A stretch of 5,554 bases of DNA from Chromatiales bacterium (lineage in GTDB: Bacteria > Pseudomonadota > Gammaproteobacteria > Chromatiales > Chromatiaceae), in contig JAKSCN010000442.1 in the NCBI GenBank assembly GCA_022360595.1, positions 1 through 5,554 of the forward strand. The letters are read 5' to 3'. Each line of letters opens with the position of its first letter. Position 1 is the first letter of the stretch. Below the pieces are notes generated by a model that saw nothing but the letters and a program-made list of their open reading frames with translations, was not told where the DNA came from and made no database searches. Position numbers and translations under genes: made by a program. This document shows positions 1 through 5,443 of this stretch, one piece after another.

Positions 1-857
1 CCATTCGCTGCTGTGCGTGGATAGCCGTCGCCATAGCCGATGGCGACGGTGGCAATGTGGGAAGGGCGCTCTGCCCGCCAGGCGGCGGTATAGCCGACGG
101 CCTCTCCAACAGGGATTTCACGCAACGCAATGACAGCCGATTTCAGGGTCATTACCGGTAGCAGTTTATCCCCTTCGGGGTGGGCAGTATTAAATGGTGA
201 TCCGCCGTAGAGCATATAGCCAGGGCGGTTCCAGTCGGCCCGTGTGGTGGGCCAGCCGAGCAATCCGGCCGAGTTCGCCAGACTGTGGAGGGCGTTGATG
301 CCAGTCACGGCGTTTCTGAAACAGACCAACTGTTTTTCCGTGCAGTCGCTCGCCAGATCATCAGCGCAAGCGAAGTGGGTGGCGAGCACAATCTCATCGG
401 CGACCGCGGGGCTCTGCTTTAGTTGCTGGTAGAGCGCCCTGGTCTGCTCCGGGGCGATACCCAGACGGTGCATGCCGGTATCAATTTTTAGCCAGACTCG
501 TACCGGCGCGGGGGGATTGCTGCGGGTGATTGCGGATACCTGTTCCTGGCTGCCTGCGATGAGCCAGAATCCCTGCTCGGCAGCCAGATCGACCTCATCC
601 GGCGTGAATGCGCCTTCCAGTAGCAATATCGGTTGACTGATGCCCGCTTCGCGCAGTGCCAGAGCCTCTTCAATGCAAGCAACTCCAAAGGCGGGCGCCA
701 TCGGCGCCAGGGTTTTGGCCACCATCTCGGCCCCGTGTCCGTAGGCGTTGGCTTTGACGATGGGCAGTGCCTGACCGCCCACGGACAGCTTGCAAGCCAG
801 CGCATAGTTGTGGCGCAATGCCGTCAGGTCGATGATGGCTTGAGTAGGGCGGCCCAT
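1..857 (-). CDS. alr: Alanine racemase, C-terminus cut by window edge
   Basis: PLP-dependent interconversion of L- and D-alanine in the cytoplasm, supplying D-alanine for peptidoglycan and, here, probably for the transaminase encoded just upstream. I translated it by hand from the ATG at 857: 285 residues are visible, against about 360 usual for the family, so roughly the last 75 are missing. The N-terminal barrel carries PIVKANAYGHG with the PLP lysine at K35. Next come KIDTGMHRLG (residues 124-133, active-site Arg at 131), the RPGYMLYG segment (R211, the arginine expected near the pyridine nitrogen), and GEAVGYTAAWR with the second catalytic base Tyr at Y256, followed by VAIGYGDGYPR. All key residues that fall inside the window are present. 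The start is 6 bp after the dat stop with no clear Shine-Dalgarno sequence, so translation may be coupled to dat. A broad-specificity amino acid racemase is possible but less likely. Product well supported; completeness beyond the edge unknown. Confidence 0.93.
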   Translation of the reverse strand, partial: MGRPTQAIIDLTALRHNYALACKLSVGGQALPIVKANAYGHGAEMVAKTLAPMAPAFGVACIEEALALREAGISQPILLLEGAFTPDEVDLAAEQGFWLIAGSQEQVSAITRSNPPAPVRVWLKIDTGMHRLGIAPEQTRALYQQLKQSPAVADEIVLATHFACADDLASDCTEKQLVCFRNAVTGINALHSLANSAGLLGWPTTRADWNRPGYMLYGGSPFNTAHPEGDKLLPVMTLKSAVIALREIPVGEAVGYTAAWRAERPSHIATVAIGYGDGYPRTAAN

Positions 858-863
858 AGGCGA

Positions 864-1721
864 TCAGTAGTTGAACTTGTTGGCGCTGTAGAGCTTTTGC
901 GCCGCCTCCCAGACCGGGCCGGGTTCGCCACTCCCCACCGGTTTGCCGTCGATCATGATCACCGGTGCAATCTCCTTGCTGGAGCTGGTCAACCAAATCT
1001 CATCGGCCGCCAGTACTTCACTCATGGGGATGACGCGCTCCTGTACCGGAATAGAGCCATCCTTGCGCAATATGTCGAGCAGGATGAGGCGGGTGATACC
1101 GGGCAGTATCTGGTGGTCCAGCGGCGGGGTGTTCACAACGCCGTCTTTGATCACATAGACGTTGCAGGCGCTCCCTTCGGTAAGTTCATCGCGCTCGTTA
1201 TAGAGGATGGTTTCGTTGTTGCCGGCGGCGTAGCCCTGCTGAAAGTGCATGACGTTGCCGAGTAGAGCGGTGGACTTGATATCGCAGTGTTGCCAGCGCT
1301 GGTCACGGGCGCTGGATACCTTGAGCGTTTTCACCAGATTGCGATCAACCGTCTGCTCCGGTGGTATGTCAATGACAAAGGCGAACACGGTGGGTGATAC
1401 ACCCTCCGGGTAGGCGTGAAAGCGTGTGGTATCCTGTCCGCGGGTGACGTGCAGATAGAGCCCCAGGTTGCCCATGTCGTTCATCTTCATCAGGCTGGTG
1501 CACAGCTCCCGCCACTGTTCCACAGACCAATCAAGGTTAATGCCTACCGTAGCCAGGCCGCGCTGCATACGCTCGATATGGGGTGTAAAGCCGACCATGC
1601 GGCCATTGTAGGAGGGAATCACCTCATAGATGCCGTCTCCAAACAGAAAGCCACGATCCAGTGGCGATACCCGCGCCTCGCTCAGCGGCAGGTACTCCCC
1701 ATTCAGGTATGCTGTGCTCAT
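864..1721 (-). CDS. dat: D-amino acid (D-alanine) aminotransferase
   Basis: Class IV (BCAT/DAAT fold) PLP transaminase, cytoplasmic, 285 residues, close to the usual length of about 280-290. Expected reaction: D-alanine + 2-oxoglutarate = pyruvate + D-glutamate. Visible motifs: DRGFLFGDGIYEV (22-34, with Y32), VTRGQDTTRFHAYP (92-105), CDIKSTALLG (146-155, catalytic Lys K149), LTEGSACNV (180-188, E182 near the PLP nitrogen), LPGITR (206-211) and TSSSKEIAPV (245-254). The Arg-x-His at R100/H102 matches the pair that holds the substrate carboxylate in bacillary D-amino acid transaminase, which favours this over a branched-chain aminotransferase or aminodeoxychorismate lyase. The reading frame stays open upstream to a TTG at 1766, but I chose the ATG at 1721 because GGGAG lies about 7 bases before it and the family N-terminus starts there. 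It is 91 bp downstream of pxpC and 6 bp before alr. Confidence 0.92.
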   Translation of the reverse strand: MSTAYLNGEYLPLSEARVSPLDRGFLFGDGIYEVIPSYNGRMVGFTPHIERMQRGLATVGINLDWSVEQWRELCTSLMKMNDMGNLGLYLHVTRGQDTTRFHAYPEGVSPTVFAFVIDIPPEQTVDRNLVKTLKVSSARDQRWQHCDIKSTALLGNVMHFQQGYAAGNNETILYNERDELTEGSACNVYVIKDGVVNTPPLDHQILPGITRLILLDILRKDGSIPVQERVIPMSEVLAADEIWLTSSSKEIAPVIMIDGKPVGSGEPGPVWEAAQKLYSANKFNY

Positions 1722-1812
1722 GGTTATTCTCCCAACAGTGTGAACAGCTATTGTATCGGCTCCCAATAGTTAGACTACTCTTTTTTAGCACTTATGTGAC
1801 AGTCTCCGGGCT
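1722..1812 (-). promoter_or_regulatory. pxpC-dat intergenic gap with possible internal promoter
   Basis: This is the only gap in the minus-strand run longer than 42 bp besides the araC upstream region. On the minus strand it contains TACAAT (positions 1755-1750), a fair -10 hexamer, but I find no good -35 at 16-18 bp. The 7-mer TTGGGAG occurs twice, 31 bp apart (minus strand, 1766-1760 and 1735-1729), the second copy forming the dat ribosome-binding site. There is an A-run on the minus strand (a T-run on plus, about 1781-1786), but no stable GC stem followed by U residues, so I do not call a terminator after pxpC. The gap may allow separate expression of dat-alr, or simply be leader sequence. 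Confidence 0.25.
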
Positions 1813-2748
1813 CTAACAGGGAGTCAGAGGGATACGCTTCAGGCGGTCCCGGTGCAGGCAGTGGAGGCTGTGGGCCTGCTCAATCGATATGGGCTCAAAC
1901 TGCACGGTATCGCCTGGTCTGAGCTGAGCCAGTTTGCCCAGATCCTGGCTGATCACTGAACCGATTTTGGGGTAGCCACCGATAGTTTGGCGATCGTTCA
2001 TCAGCACGATCGGCTGACCGTCAGCGGGGATCTGGATCGCTCCCAGGCAAATGCCTTCGGACAGCATAGCGCTAATGCTACTGCGGATAGCCGCCCCTTG
2101 TAACCGATAGCCCATCCGGTCGCAGTGCTCGCTAAGTTGGTACTCACTACTGTAGAAACGCCTCTGTTCCAACGACGGGAATTGATCAACCTGGTAGCCG
2201 GGGACTACCCGCAGCGTGGCGTTGTTGCTGTACTGCGGTTGAAACCTGTGTTCTAACCGCTGTTGCCGATGATCGGTGGAAGGCTGGCAGGGGAGCAGGT
2301 CGCCCGGCTGCAGGGGAGTGCCGTGCAGCCCGCCTATCCCCTCCCGCACCACGGTGGCGGAGCTACCGAATTGAAGCGGCGCCCGGAATCCTCCTGTAAC
2401 ACTCAGATAGGCGCGGCAGCCCTGTTTGGCGAAACCGACAGTCAATTGATCGCCCGGTTTTATTGCGTGGGTCTGCCAGAGTGGCCGCGGCTGGCCGTTG
2501 ATGGTCAACACAACTTCCGCCCCGGTCACGGCTATCTGTGTGGCGAGTTCCGCTTCCAGGCTAAGCCCACCGATGGTGATTTCGACGCAACTGCTGTTGG
2601 TTGGGTTGTCGCACAGCCGATTGGCCCAGTAAAAGGCTTGGGGGTCGAGGGGGCCGCCGTTGCTCAAGCCGATGCGGTGGTGGCCAAAGCGCCCGCCATC
2701 CTGTAGCAACGACAGCAATCCGGGCTGAGTGATGCGCAGGCCGCTCAT
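1813..2748 (-). CDS. pxpC: 5-oxoprolinase subunit C (biotin-dependent carboxyltransferase-like)
   Basis: Third subunit of the prokaryotic ATP-dependent 5-oxoprolinase, which works with PxpA and PxpB to hydrolyse 5-oxo-L-proline to L-glutamate in the cytoplasm. The 311 residues fit the usual 300-330. Family marks are the N-terminal SLLQDGGRFGHHRIGLSNGG (13-32, cf. the common VQDxGRxGYxxxG), GPLDPQAFYWANRLCDN (32-48), CRAYLSVTGGF (111-121), DRMGYRLQG (210-218), and the strongly conserved NDRQTIGGYPKIGSVISQDL (251-270) followed by LAQLRPGDTVQF (273-284). The domain is related to urea amidolyase/allophanate hydrolase subunit 2, the older annotation of this family. The start codon overlaps the pxpB stop as ATGA, and GGAG lies about 8 bases upstream, so synthesis is probably coupled to pxpB. 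No damage or odd residues seen. Confidence 0.95.
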   Translation of the reverse strand: MSGLRITQPGLLSLLQDGGRFGHHRIGLSNGGPLDPQAFYWANRLCDNPTNSSCVEITIGGLSLEAELATQIAVTGAEVVLTINGQPRPLWQTHAIKPGDQLTVGFAKQGCRAYLSVTGGFRAPLQFGSSATVVREGIGGLHGTPLQPGDLLPCQPSTDHRQQRLEHRFQPQYSNNATLRVVPGYQVDQFPSLEQRRFYSSEYQLSEHCDRMGYRLQGAAIRSSISAMLSEGICLGAIQIPADGQPIVLMNDRQTIGGYPKIGSVISQDLGKLAQLRPGDTVQFEPISIEQAHSLHCLHRDRLKRIPLTPC

Positions 2749-3434
2749 ATGGTGCTCTCCAGCTCACCCCCCAGGCTGAGATACTCCTCGCGCCCGATGG
2801 CCTTAAATCGAACCCGATTGCCCACGTCAACGGGCATGGATGGTTCTGCTGCCGGGTTGAACATCGAAGTAGGGCAGCGGCCAATCAGGCACCAGCCGCC
2901 CGGTGATTCGGCTGGATAGACTGCTGTCTGCCGGTCTGCAATGGCAACCGCCCCCTTGGGCACCTTGAGTCGGGGTGTGGCGCGACGTGCGATGGCGATA
3001 CGCTCATCCACTTCACCCAGGTATGCGAACCCTGGGGCAAAGCCGATGGCGTATACCCGGTACTCAACGGCTTGGTGCAGCTTGATCACCTCTGGGACAG
3101 AGAGCTTGGCCTGCTCGGCCAGATGTTCCAAATCAGGTCCCACCTCCGGGTGGTAGTAGACGGGGAGTTCAATCAGCTTGCCTGCAGCGGGGGGATGTTC
3201 CGCCTGTGCCAGAAGAACCCGCTGAATGGTATTGCGAACCTCGAAATAGCTGCTCTTATCCAGATCGAACAGCACCAGCAGTGAAGCGTAGGAGGGGATC
3301 AAGTCAATAAGCCGCTCTCCCAAGGCTACCTGAAGATCATGACAGGTCTGCTGGATCTGGGCTGAAATCTGCGGTGAGGTGTGGTCGGCAAAGTAGATGA
3401 TCAGGGCGTTCTCACCGGCGATCTCGATTCTCAT
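2745..3434 (-). CDS. pxpB: 5-oxoprolinase subunit B (allophanate hydrolase subunit 1-like)
   Basis: Second subunit of 5-oxoprolinase, from the KipI/allophanate hydrolase subunit 1 family; it normally pairs with PxpC. The 229 residues match the family length (about 215-240). Motifs: IPSYASLLVLFD (46-57), LPVYYHPEVGPDLEHLA (90-106, cf. the common IPVxYxxxxGPDL), YRVYAIGFAPGFAYLG (125-140), PRLKVPKGAVAIADRQTAVY (154-173), and PGGWCLIGRCP (178-188). These are the diagnostic blocks of the family, in the expected order. In older annotations this would be called a KipI (sporulation inhibitor) homologue, but the adjacent pxpA and pxpC make the oxoprolinase role much more likely. Both ends overlap neighbours by four bases (ATGA): start with the pxpA stop, stop with the pxpC start. 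A GCAGGA about 10 bases before the ATG can serve as ribosome-binding site. Confidence 0.95.
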   Translation of the reverse strand: MRIEIAGENALIIYFADHTSPQISAQIQQTCHDLQVALGERLIDLIPSYASLLVLFDLDKSSYFEVRNTIQRVLLAQAEHPPAAGKLIELPVYYHPEVGPDLEHLAEQAKLSVPEVIKLHQAVEYRVYAIGFAPGFAYLGEVDERIAIARRATPRLKVPKGAVAIADRQTAVYPAESPGGWCLIGRCPTSMFNPAAEPSMPVDVGNRVRFKAIGREEYLSLGGELESTI

Positions 3435-4165
3435 CCCTGCACAATCCTGCGTAGCTCTCGTATCGCCTCGATACCTTCCGGGTTATCGCCGTGTACACAG
3501 AGGGTGTCCACCTTCAGCTCAAGACGCTTACCGCCGCTGGTGGTGACTGCTCCCTCCTGAGTCAGTTGTTGGGCTTGCGCCAACATCTGTTGACGGTCTA
3601 ACAGCGCACCGGGCTGAGTGCGTGGCACCAAGCGGCCGTCGTCGCTATAGCCGCGATCTGAGAAAGCCTCGAACCAGAGCTGAATACCCAGGGCCTCCGC
3701 CTCGGCTAAATGTTGTTCTGCTTCGGGGGTTGCCTGCATCACCAGAATGGGTGGGCTGTGGTGTTCGGCCATCGCTTGGAGCACGGCCCGGCGTGTTGAG
3801 TGATCCGACATCATGTCGTTATACAGGGCGCCATGGGGTTTAACGTACTCGACCTCGATCCCCTGCGCTTTGGCCATCCCCTCCAGTGCGGAGATCTGGT
3901 AGAGCATCAGGGCGATGATCTCTTCCGGTTGGTGTTGAATGGAGCGGCGCCCAAAACCGTTCAGGTCTCGATAACCGGGGTGGGCGCCCACGGTTACACC
4001 ATGCTGTTTGGCGAGCGCCAGGGTATTCTGCATCACCACTGGATCACCGGCGTGAAAACCGCAGGCGATGTTGGCCAGATCGATATGGGGCATGACCGCT
4101 TCATCCATGCCCATGGTCCAAGCACCAAAACTCTCCCCGAGATCACAGTTGAGTTTTAGGGCCAT
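3431..4165 (-). CDS. pxpA: 5-oxoprolinase subunit A (LamB/YcsF family)
   Basis: First subunit of the cytoplasmic ATP-dependent 5-oxoprolinase, converting 5-oxo-L-proline (pyroglutamate, a damage product of glutamine and glutamate) to L-glutamate with PxpBC. The 244 residues match the family (about 245-255). Motifs in order: LKLNCDLGESFGAW (3-16), ANIACGFHAGDP (31-42), VGAHPGYRDLNGFGRR (59-74), VKPHGALYN (108-116), FEAFSDRGYSDDGRLVPR (165-182), QPGALL (184-189) and VHGDN (224-228). These agree closely with the E. coli protein formerly called YbgL as I recall it. The acidic and histidine residues in these blocks are the likely catalytic set of the barrel. The ATG at 4165 is supported by an AGG about 9 bases upstream and by the family N-terminus. 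It is the first gene after araC (42 bp gap) and overlaps pxpB by ATGA. Confidence 0.96.
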   Translation of the reverse strand: MALKLNCDLGESFGAWTMGMDEAVMPHIDLANIACGFHAGDPVVMQNTLALAKQHGVTVGAHPGYRDLNGFGRRSIQHQPEEIIALMLYQISALEGMAKAQGIEVEYVKPHGALYNDMMSDHSTRRAVLQAMAEHHSPPILVMQATPEAEQHLAEAEALGIQLWFEAFSDRGYSDDGRLVPRTQPGALLDRQQMLAQAQQLTQEGAVTTSGGKRLELKVDTLCVHGDNPEGIEAIRELRRIVQG

Positions 4166-4207
4166 ATCCGAATACCTGCGTGATGAGTGAAACTTGCTGT
4201 CTGCGGG
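4166..4207 (-). promoter_or_regulatory. Short araC-pxpA spacer carrying the pxpA ribosome-binding site
   Basis: Only 42 bp separate the araC stop (TAG, 4210-4208) from the pxpA ATG. On the minus strand it holds GCAGG about 9 bases before the ATG. I see no convincing -35/-10 pair and no hairpin with a U-run, so nothing here argues against read-through from araC into pxpABC. A pxpA promoter could still lie inside the 3' end of araC; I did not recognise one. Confidence 0.4.
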
Positions 4208-5191
4208 CTATTGTATGTGCCTGTAATCTGTATGCAAGCTATGGCCCGATCTCCTGTGCGGGCGTCGGCTACCGTCCAGGCGGATCTGTTTCGGTGTGAA
4301 GCCGGTGCTCACTTTATAGGCTTTACGAAAAGAGACGGCCGACTGATAGCCGCACTGTACAGCGACCTGTTCGATGCTCAGGTCGGTGTTCTTAAGTAGC
4401 GCGGTGGCTGTCTGCATCCGCCAGGCGGTCAAGTATTTGGCCGGTGGCATGCCGACATACTGATTGAATTTGTTGATCAACGAGGTGCGGCACATGCCCG
4501 CCTCCCTGGCCAGCCGCTCTAACGAAAGCTCTTCTCCGTAACGGGTATGTATCAGCGACAACACATGGCCGATTTGTGGATGGCTCAACGCGGCAAAGTA
4601 ACCGGTCAATGGGAAGTGGGTAAAACGGTCTCTCAGGATATGAAAAAACAGCAGTCGAGCCAAGCTGCAGAGCGTGGCGCCACGCCCGGGAGAGTCCTGG
4701 GCCAACTCGTCCAAGGTGGCATCAATAAGGTGGTGAATACCTGGCGTTGACTGCCGGCCTCTCTTGTTAAGCAGCAGGACAATGTCAGGCAGGGTATCCA
4801 ACAGTGGCTTGGCTGCGTCCGAATCGAAGATAAAGGTGCCGCACAACATGCTGGTAGCGCAGTTTTCTCTCCCCGTTGAAGGTGTCTGATTAATGTGATC
4901 GGTATCGACTGGAGTGGAGTCGCTGGCGATGACATAGCGTGTCTGTTTAGGGAGCAGAATCAGATCACCTGACCGCAATAAAATTGGTTTGTTTCCCTCG
5001 GTGTGAATCCAGGCTCTACCCTTAACGATCAGGTGAAAAGGAACACCTTCTTCGTTAGAGATATGAACGGTCCAGCGCCTGCTGTAATGTCTATATCCAG
5101 AAAGTCGCGTATCGAAATAGATATGAGTGAGGAGTTGGGTTAACGCATCCTCTTCTATAACTGTCTGCCGCTCGGTCTGTTGGCTAAACAT
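4208..5191 (-). CDS. AraC-family transcriptional regulator with N-terminal cupin domain
   Basis: Cytoplasmic DNA-binding regulator of 327 residues, a full-length AraC/XylS protein. The N-terminal half resembles the cupin-type ligand domain common in this group: RRWTVHI (38-44), PFHLIVKGRAWI (51-62), LRSGDLILLPKQTRYVI (72-88), and later MLCGTFIFD (115-123) with a PLLDTLP segment (129-135). The C-terminal 100 residues form the paired helix-turn-helix region: HTH1 around LSLERLAREAGMCRTSLINK (222-241), linker VGMPPAKYLTAWRMQ (246-260), and HTH2 around IEQVAVQCGYQSAVSFRKAY (273-292) ending in TGFTPKQIR (296-304). A basic, His-rich tail follows (306-327). The ATG at 5191 is the only standard start before the upstream in-frame stop (TAA, 5257-5255), but no good Shine-Dalgarno precedes it, so translation may be weak. 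It lies immediately upstream of pxpABC in the same direction and is the likely regulator of that operon, perhaps also of itself and of the divergent gene. The ligand is unknown. Confidence 0.92.
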   Translation of the reverse strand: MFSQQTERQTVIEEDALTQLLTHIYFDTRLSGYRHYSRRWTVHISNEEGVPFHLIVKGRAWIHTEGNKPILLRSGDLILLPKQTRYVIASDSTPVDTDHINQTPSTGRENCATSMLCGTFIFDSDAAKPLLDTLPDIVLLLNKRGRQSTPGIHHLIDATLDELAQDSPGRGATLCSLARLLFFHILRDRFTHFPLTGYFAALSHPQIGHVLSLIHTRYGEELSLERLAREAGMCRTSLINKFNQYVGMPPAKYLTAWRMQTATALLKNTDLSIEQVAVQCGYQSAVSFRKAYKVSTGFTPKQIRLDGSRRPHRRSGHSLHTDYRHIQ

Positions 5192-5255
5192 GGCGTTGAT
5201 ATCTATCTGTTCACGGTCTATCGGCCCAGCTTCTGAGTGATACTCCGTTATCTCT

Positions 5256-5290
5256 TAATACTAATACGGATGAAACGTACGAATGGTTTC
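5256..5290. repeat. Possible operator: tandem TAATAC plus GAAAC-N9-GTTTC inverted repeat
   Basis: TAATAC occurs twice in tandem (5256-5261 and 5262-5267). Immediately beyond is a 5-bp inverted repeat, GAAAC at 5272-5276 and GTTTC at 5286-5290, with 9 bases between, the gap beginning GTAC. It lies 65-100 bp before the araC start codon. The arms are short and could arise by chance in AT-rich DNA; I report them because of their position in a divergent promoter region beside a regulator gene. Confidence 0.25.
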
Positions 5291-5374
5291 TAAATGTGAA
5301 CAAATGGACATGGTTGTTGTTAATTCCCTCAACTAGGCTCCCTTATAGATCGTATTTGTATGCATTCCACTGCT

Positions 5375-5400
5375 CCAAAAGAGGAGAGAGGGCCAAAAGA
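5375..5400 (+). repeat. Direct repeat CCAAAAGA x2, 18 bp apart
   Basis: The 8-mer CCAAAAGA is found at 5375-5382 and exactly again at 5393-5400, separated by a purine-rich GGAGAGAGGG spacer. AraC-family dimers usually bind directly repeated half-sites about two helical turns apart, so the arrangement is suggestive. It lies 44-69 bp upstream of the plus-strand start codon. Function is inferred from position only. Confidence 0.35.
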
Positions 5401-5402
5401 AC

Positions 5403-5430
5403 ATGTCTGATGCTTTAGCAATAAAGACAT
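5403..5430 (+). promoter_or_regulatory. Stem-loop candidate just before the ribosome-binding site
   Basis: ATGTCT (5403-5408) is complementary to AGACAT (5425-5430), and inside it TGC (5411-5413) can pair with GCA (5418-5420). An alternative, partly exclusive pairing is CTTTA (5413-5417) with TAAAG (5422-5426), closing a GCAA tetraloop of GNRA type. The structure ends directly at the AAGGA ribosome-binding sequence. Stems are AT-rich, so stability would be modest; a role in translation control is conjecture. Confidence 0.3.
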
Positions 5431-5440
5431 AAGGAAAGAG
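5431..5440 (+). promoter_or_regulatory. Ribosome-binding site of the divergent exported-protein gene
   Basis: AAGGAAAGAG is purine-rich and contains AAGGA (5431-5435), 8 bases before the ATG at 5444. It decides this start over the in-frame ATG codons at residues 3 and 5. Confidence 0.75.
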
Positions 5441-5443
5441 ATC

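Larger units (their letters stand above)
5192..5443. promoter_or_regulatory. Divergent intergenic regulatory region between araC and the exported-protein gene
   Basis: This 252-bp stretch separates two divergent genes and must contain both promoters. By hand count it is about 41% GC, clearly below the flanking coding DNA. Candidates only: on plus, TTAATT (5320-5325), 18 bp, TATAGA (5344-5349); on minus, TATAAG (5347-5342) as a -10 with a poor -35; also on minus, TTCGTA, 17 bp, TATTAA nearer araC. None is strong, which would suit activator-dependent promoters. Small repeats that could be operators are listed separately. No tRNA, small RNA or coding sequence is evident; the minus-strand reading frame at 5329-5529 crosses the divergent gene's signal peptide and looks like a shadow. 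Confidence 0.6.

Noticed and set aside
936..967. Inverted repeat CACCGGT / ACCGGTG flanking the palindrome GATCATGATC inside dat
   Set aside because: It falls in the conserved dat coding segment around APVIMIDGKPVG; ACCGGT is itself palindromic, so the dyad is readily produced by codon choice, and an internal site has no positional support.
633..1265. A 210-codon open frame on the plus strand, antisense to dat and alr
   Set aside because: It crosses the junction of two well-supported minus-strand enzymes whose catalytic residues are intact, has no recognisable domain, and is explained by high GC in the opposite frame.
1722..1766. Longer dat product starting at TTG 1766
   Set aside because: It has no ribosome-binding site at a proper distance and would add 15 residues not matching the family, whereas the ATG at 1721 has GGGAG upstream.
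1779..1835. Possible rho-independent terminator after pxpC, because of a run of six T on plus
   Set aside because: For minus-strand transcription this run is A, not U, and the nearby stems (GACTCC/GGAG and CAC/GTG) are too short or interrupted.
2263..2706. A 147-codon open frame on the plus strand within pxpC
   Set aside because: It lies wholly antisense to conserved pxpC motifs and shows low-complexity composition with no family resemblance; treated as a shadow.
2745..3434. Annotation of pxpB as a KipI sporulation kinase inhibitor or allophanate hydrolase subunit
   Set aside because: The full pxpA-pxpB-pxpC set in tight overlap identifies it as a 5-oxoprolinase subunit; no urea carboxylase gene is present and nothing suggests sporulation.
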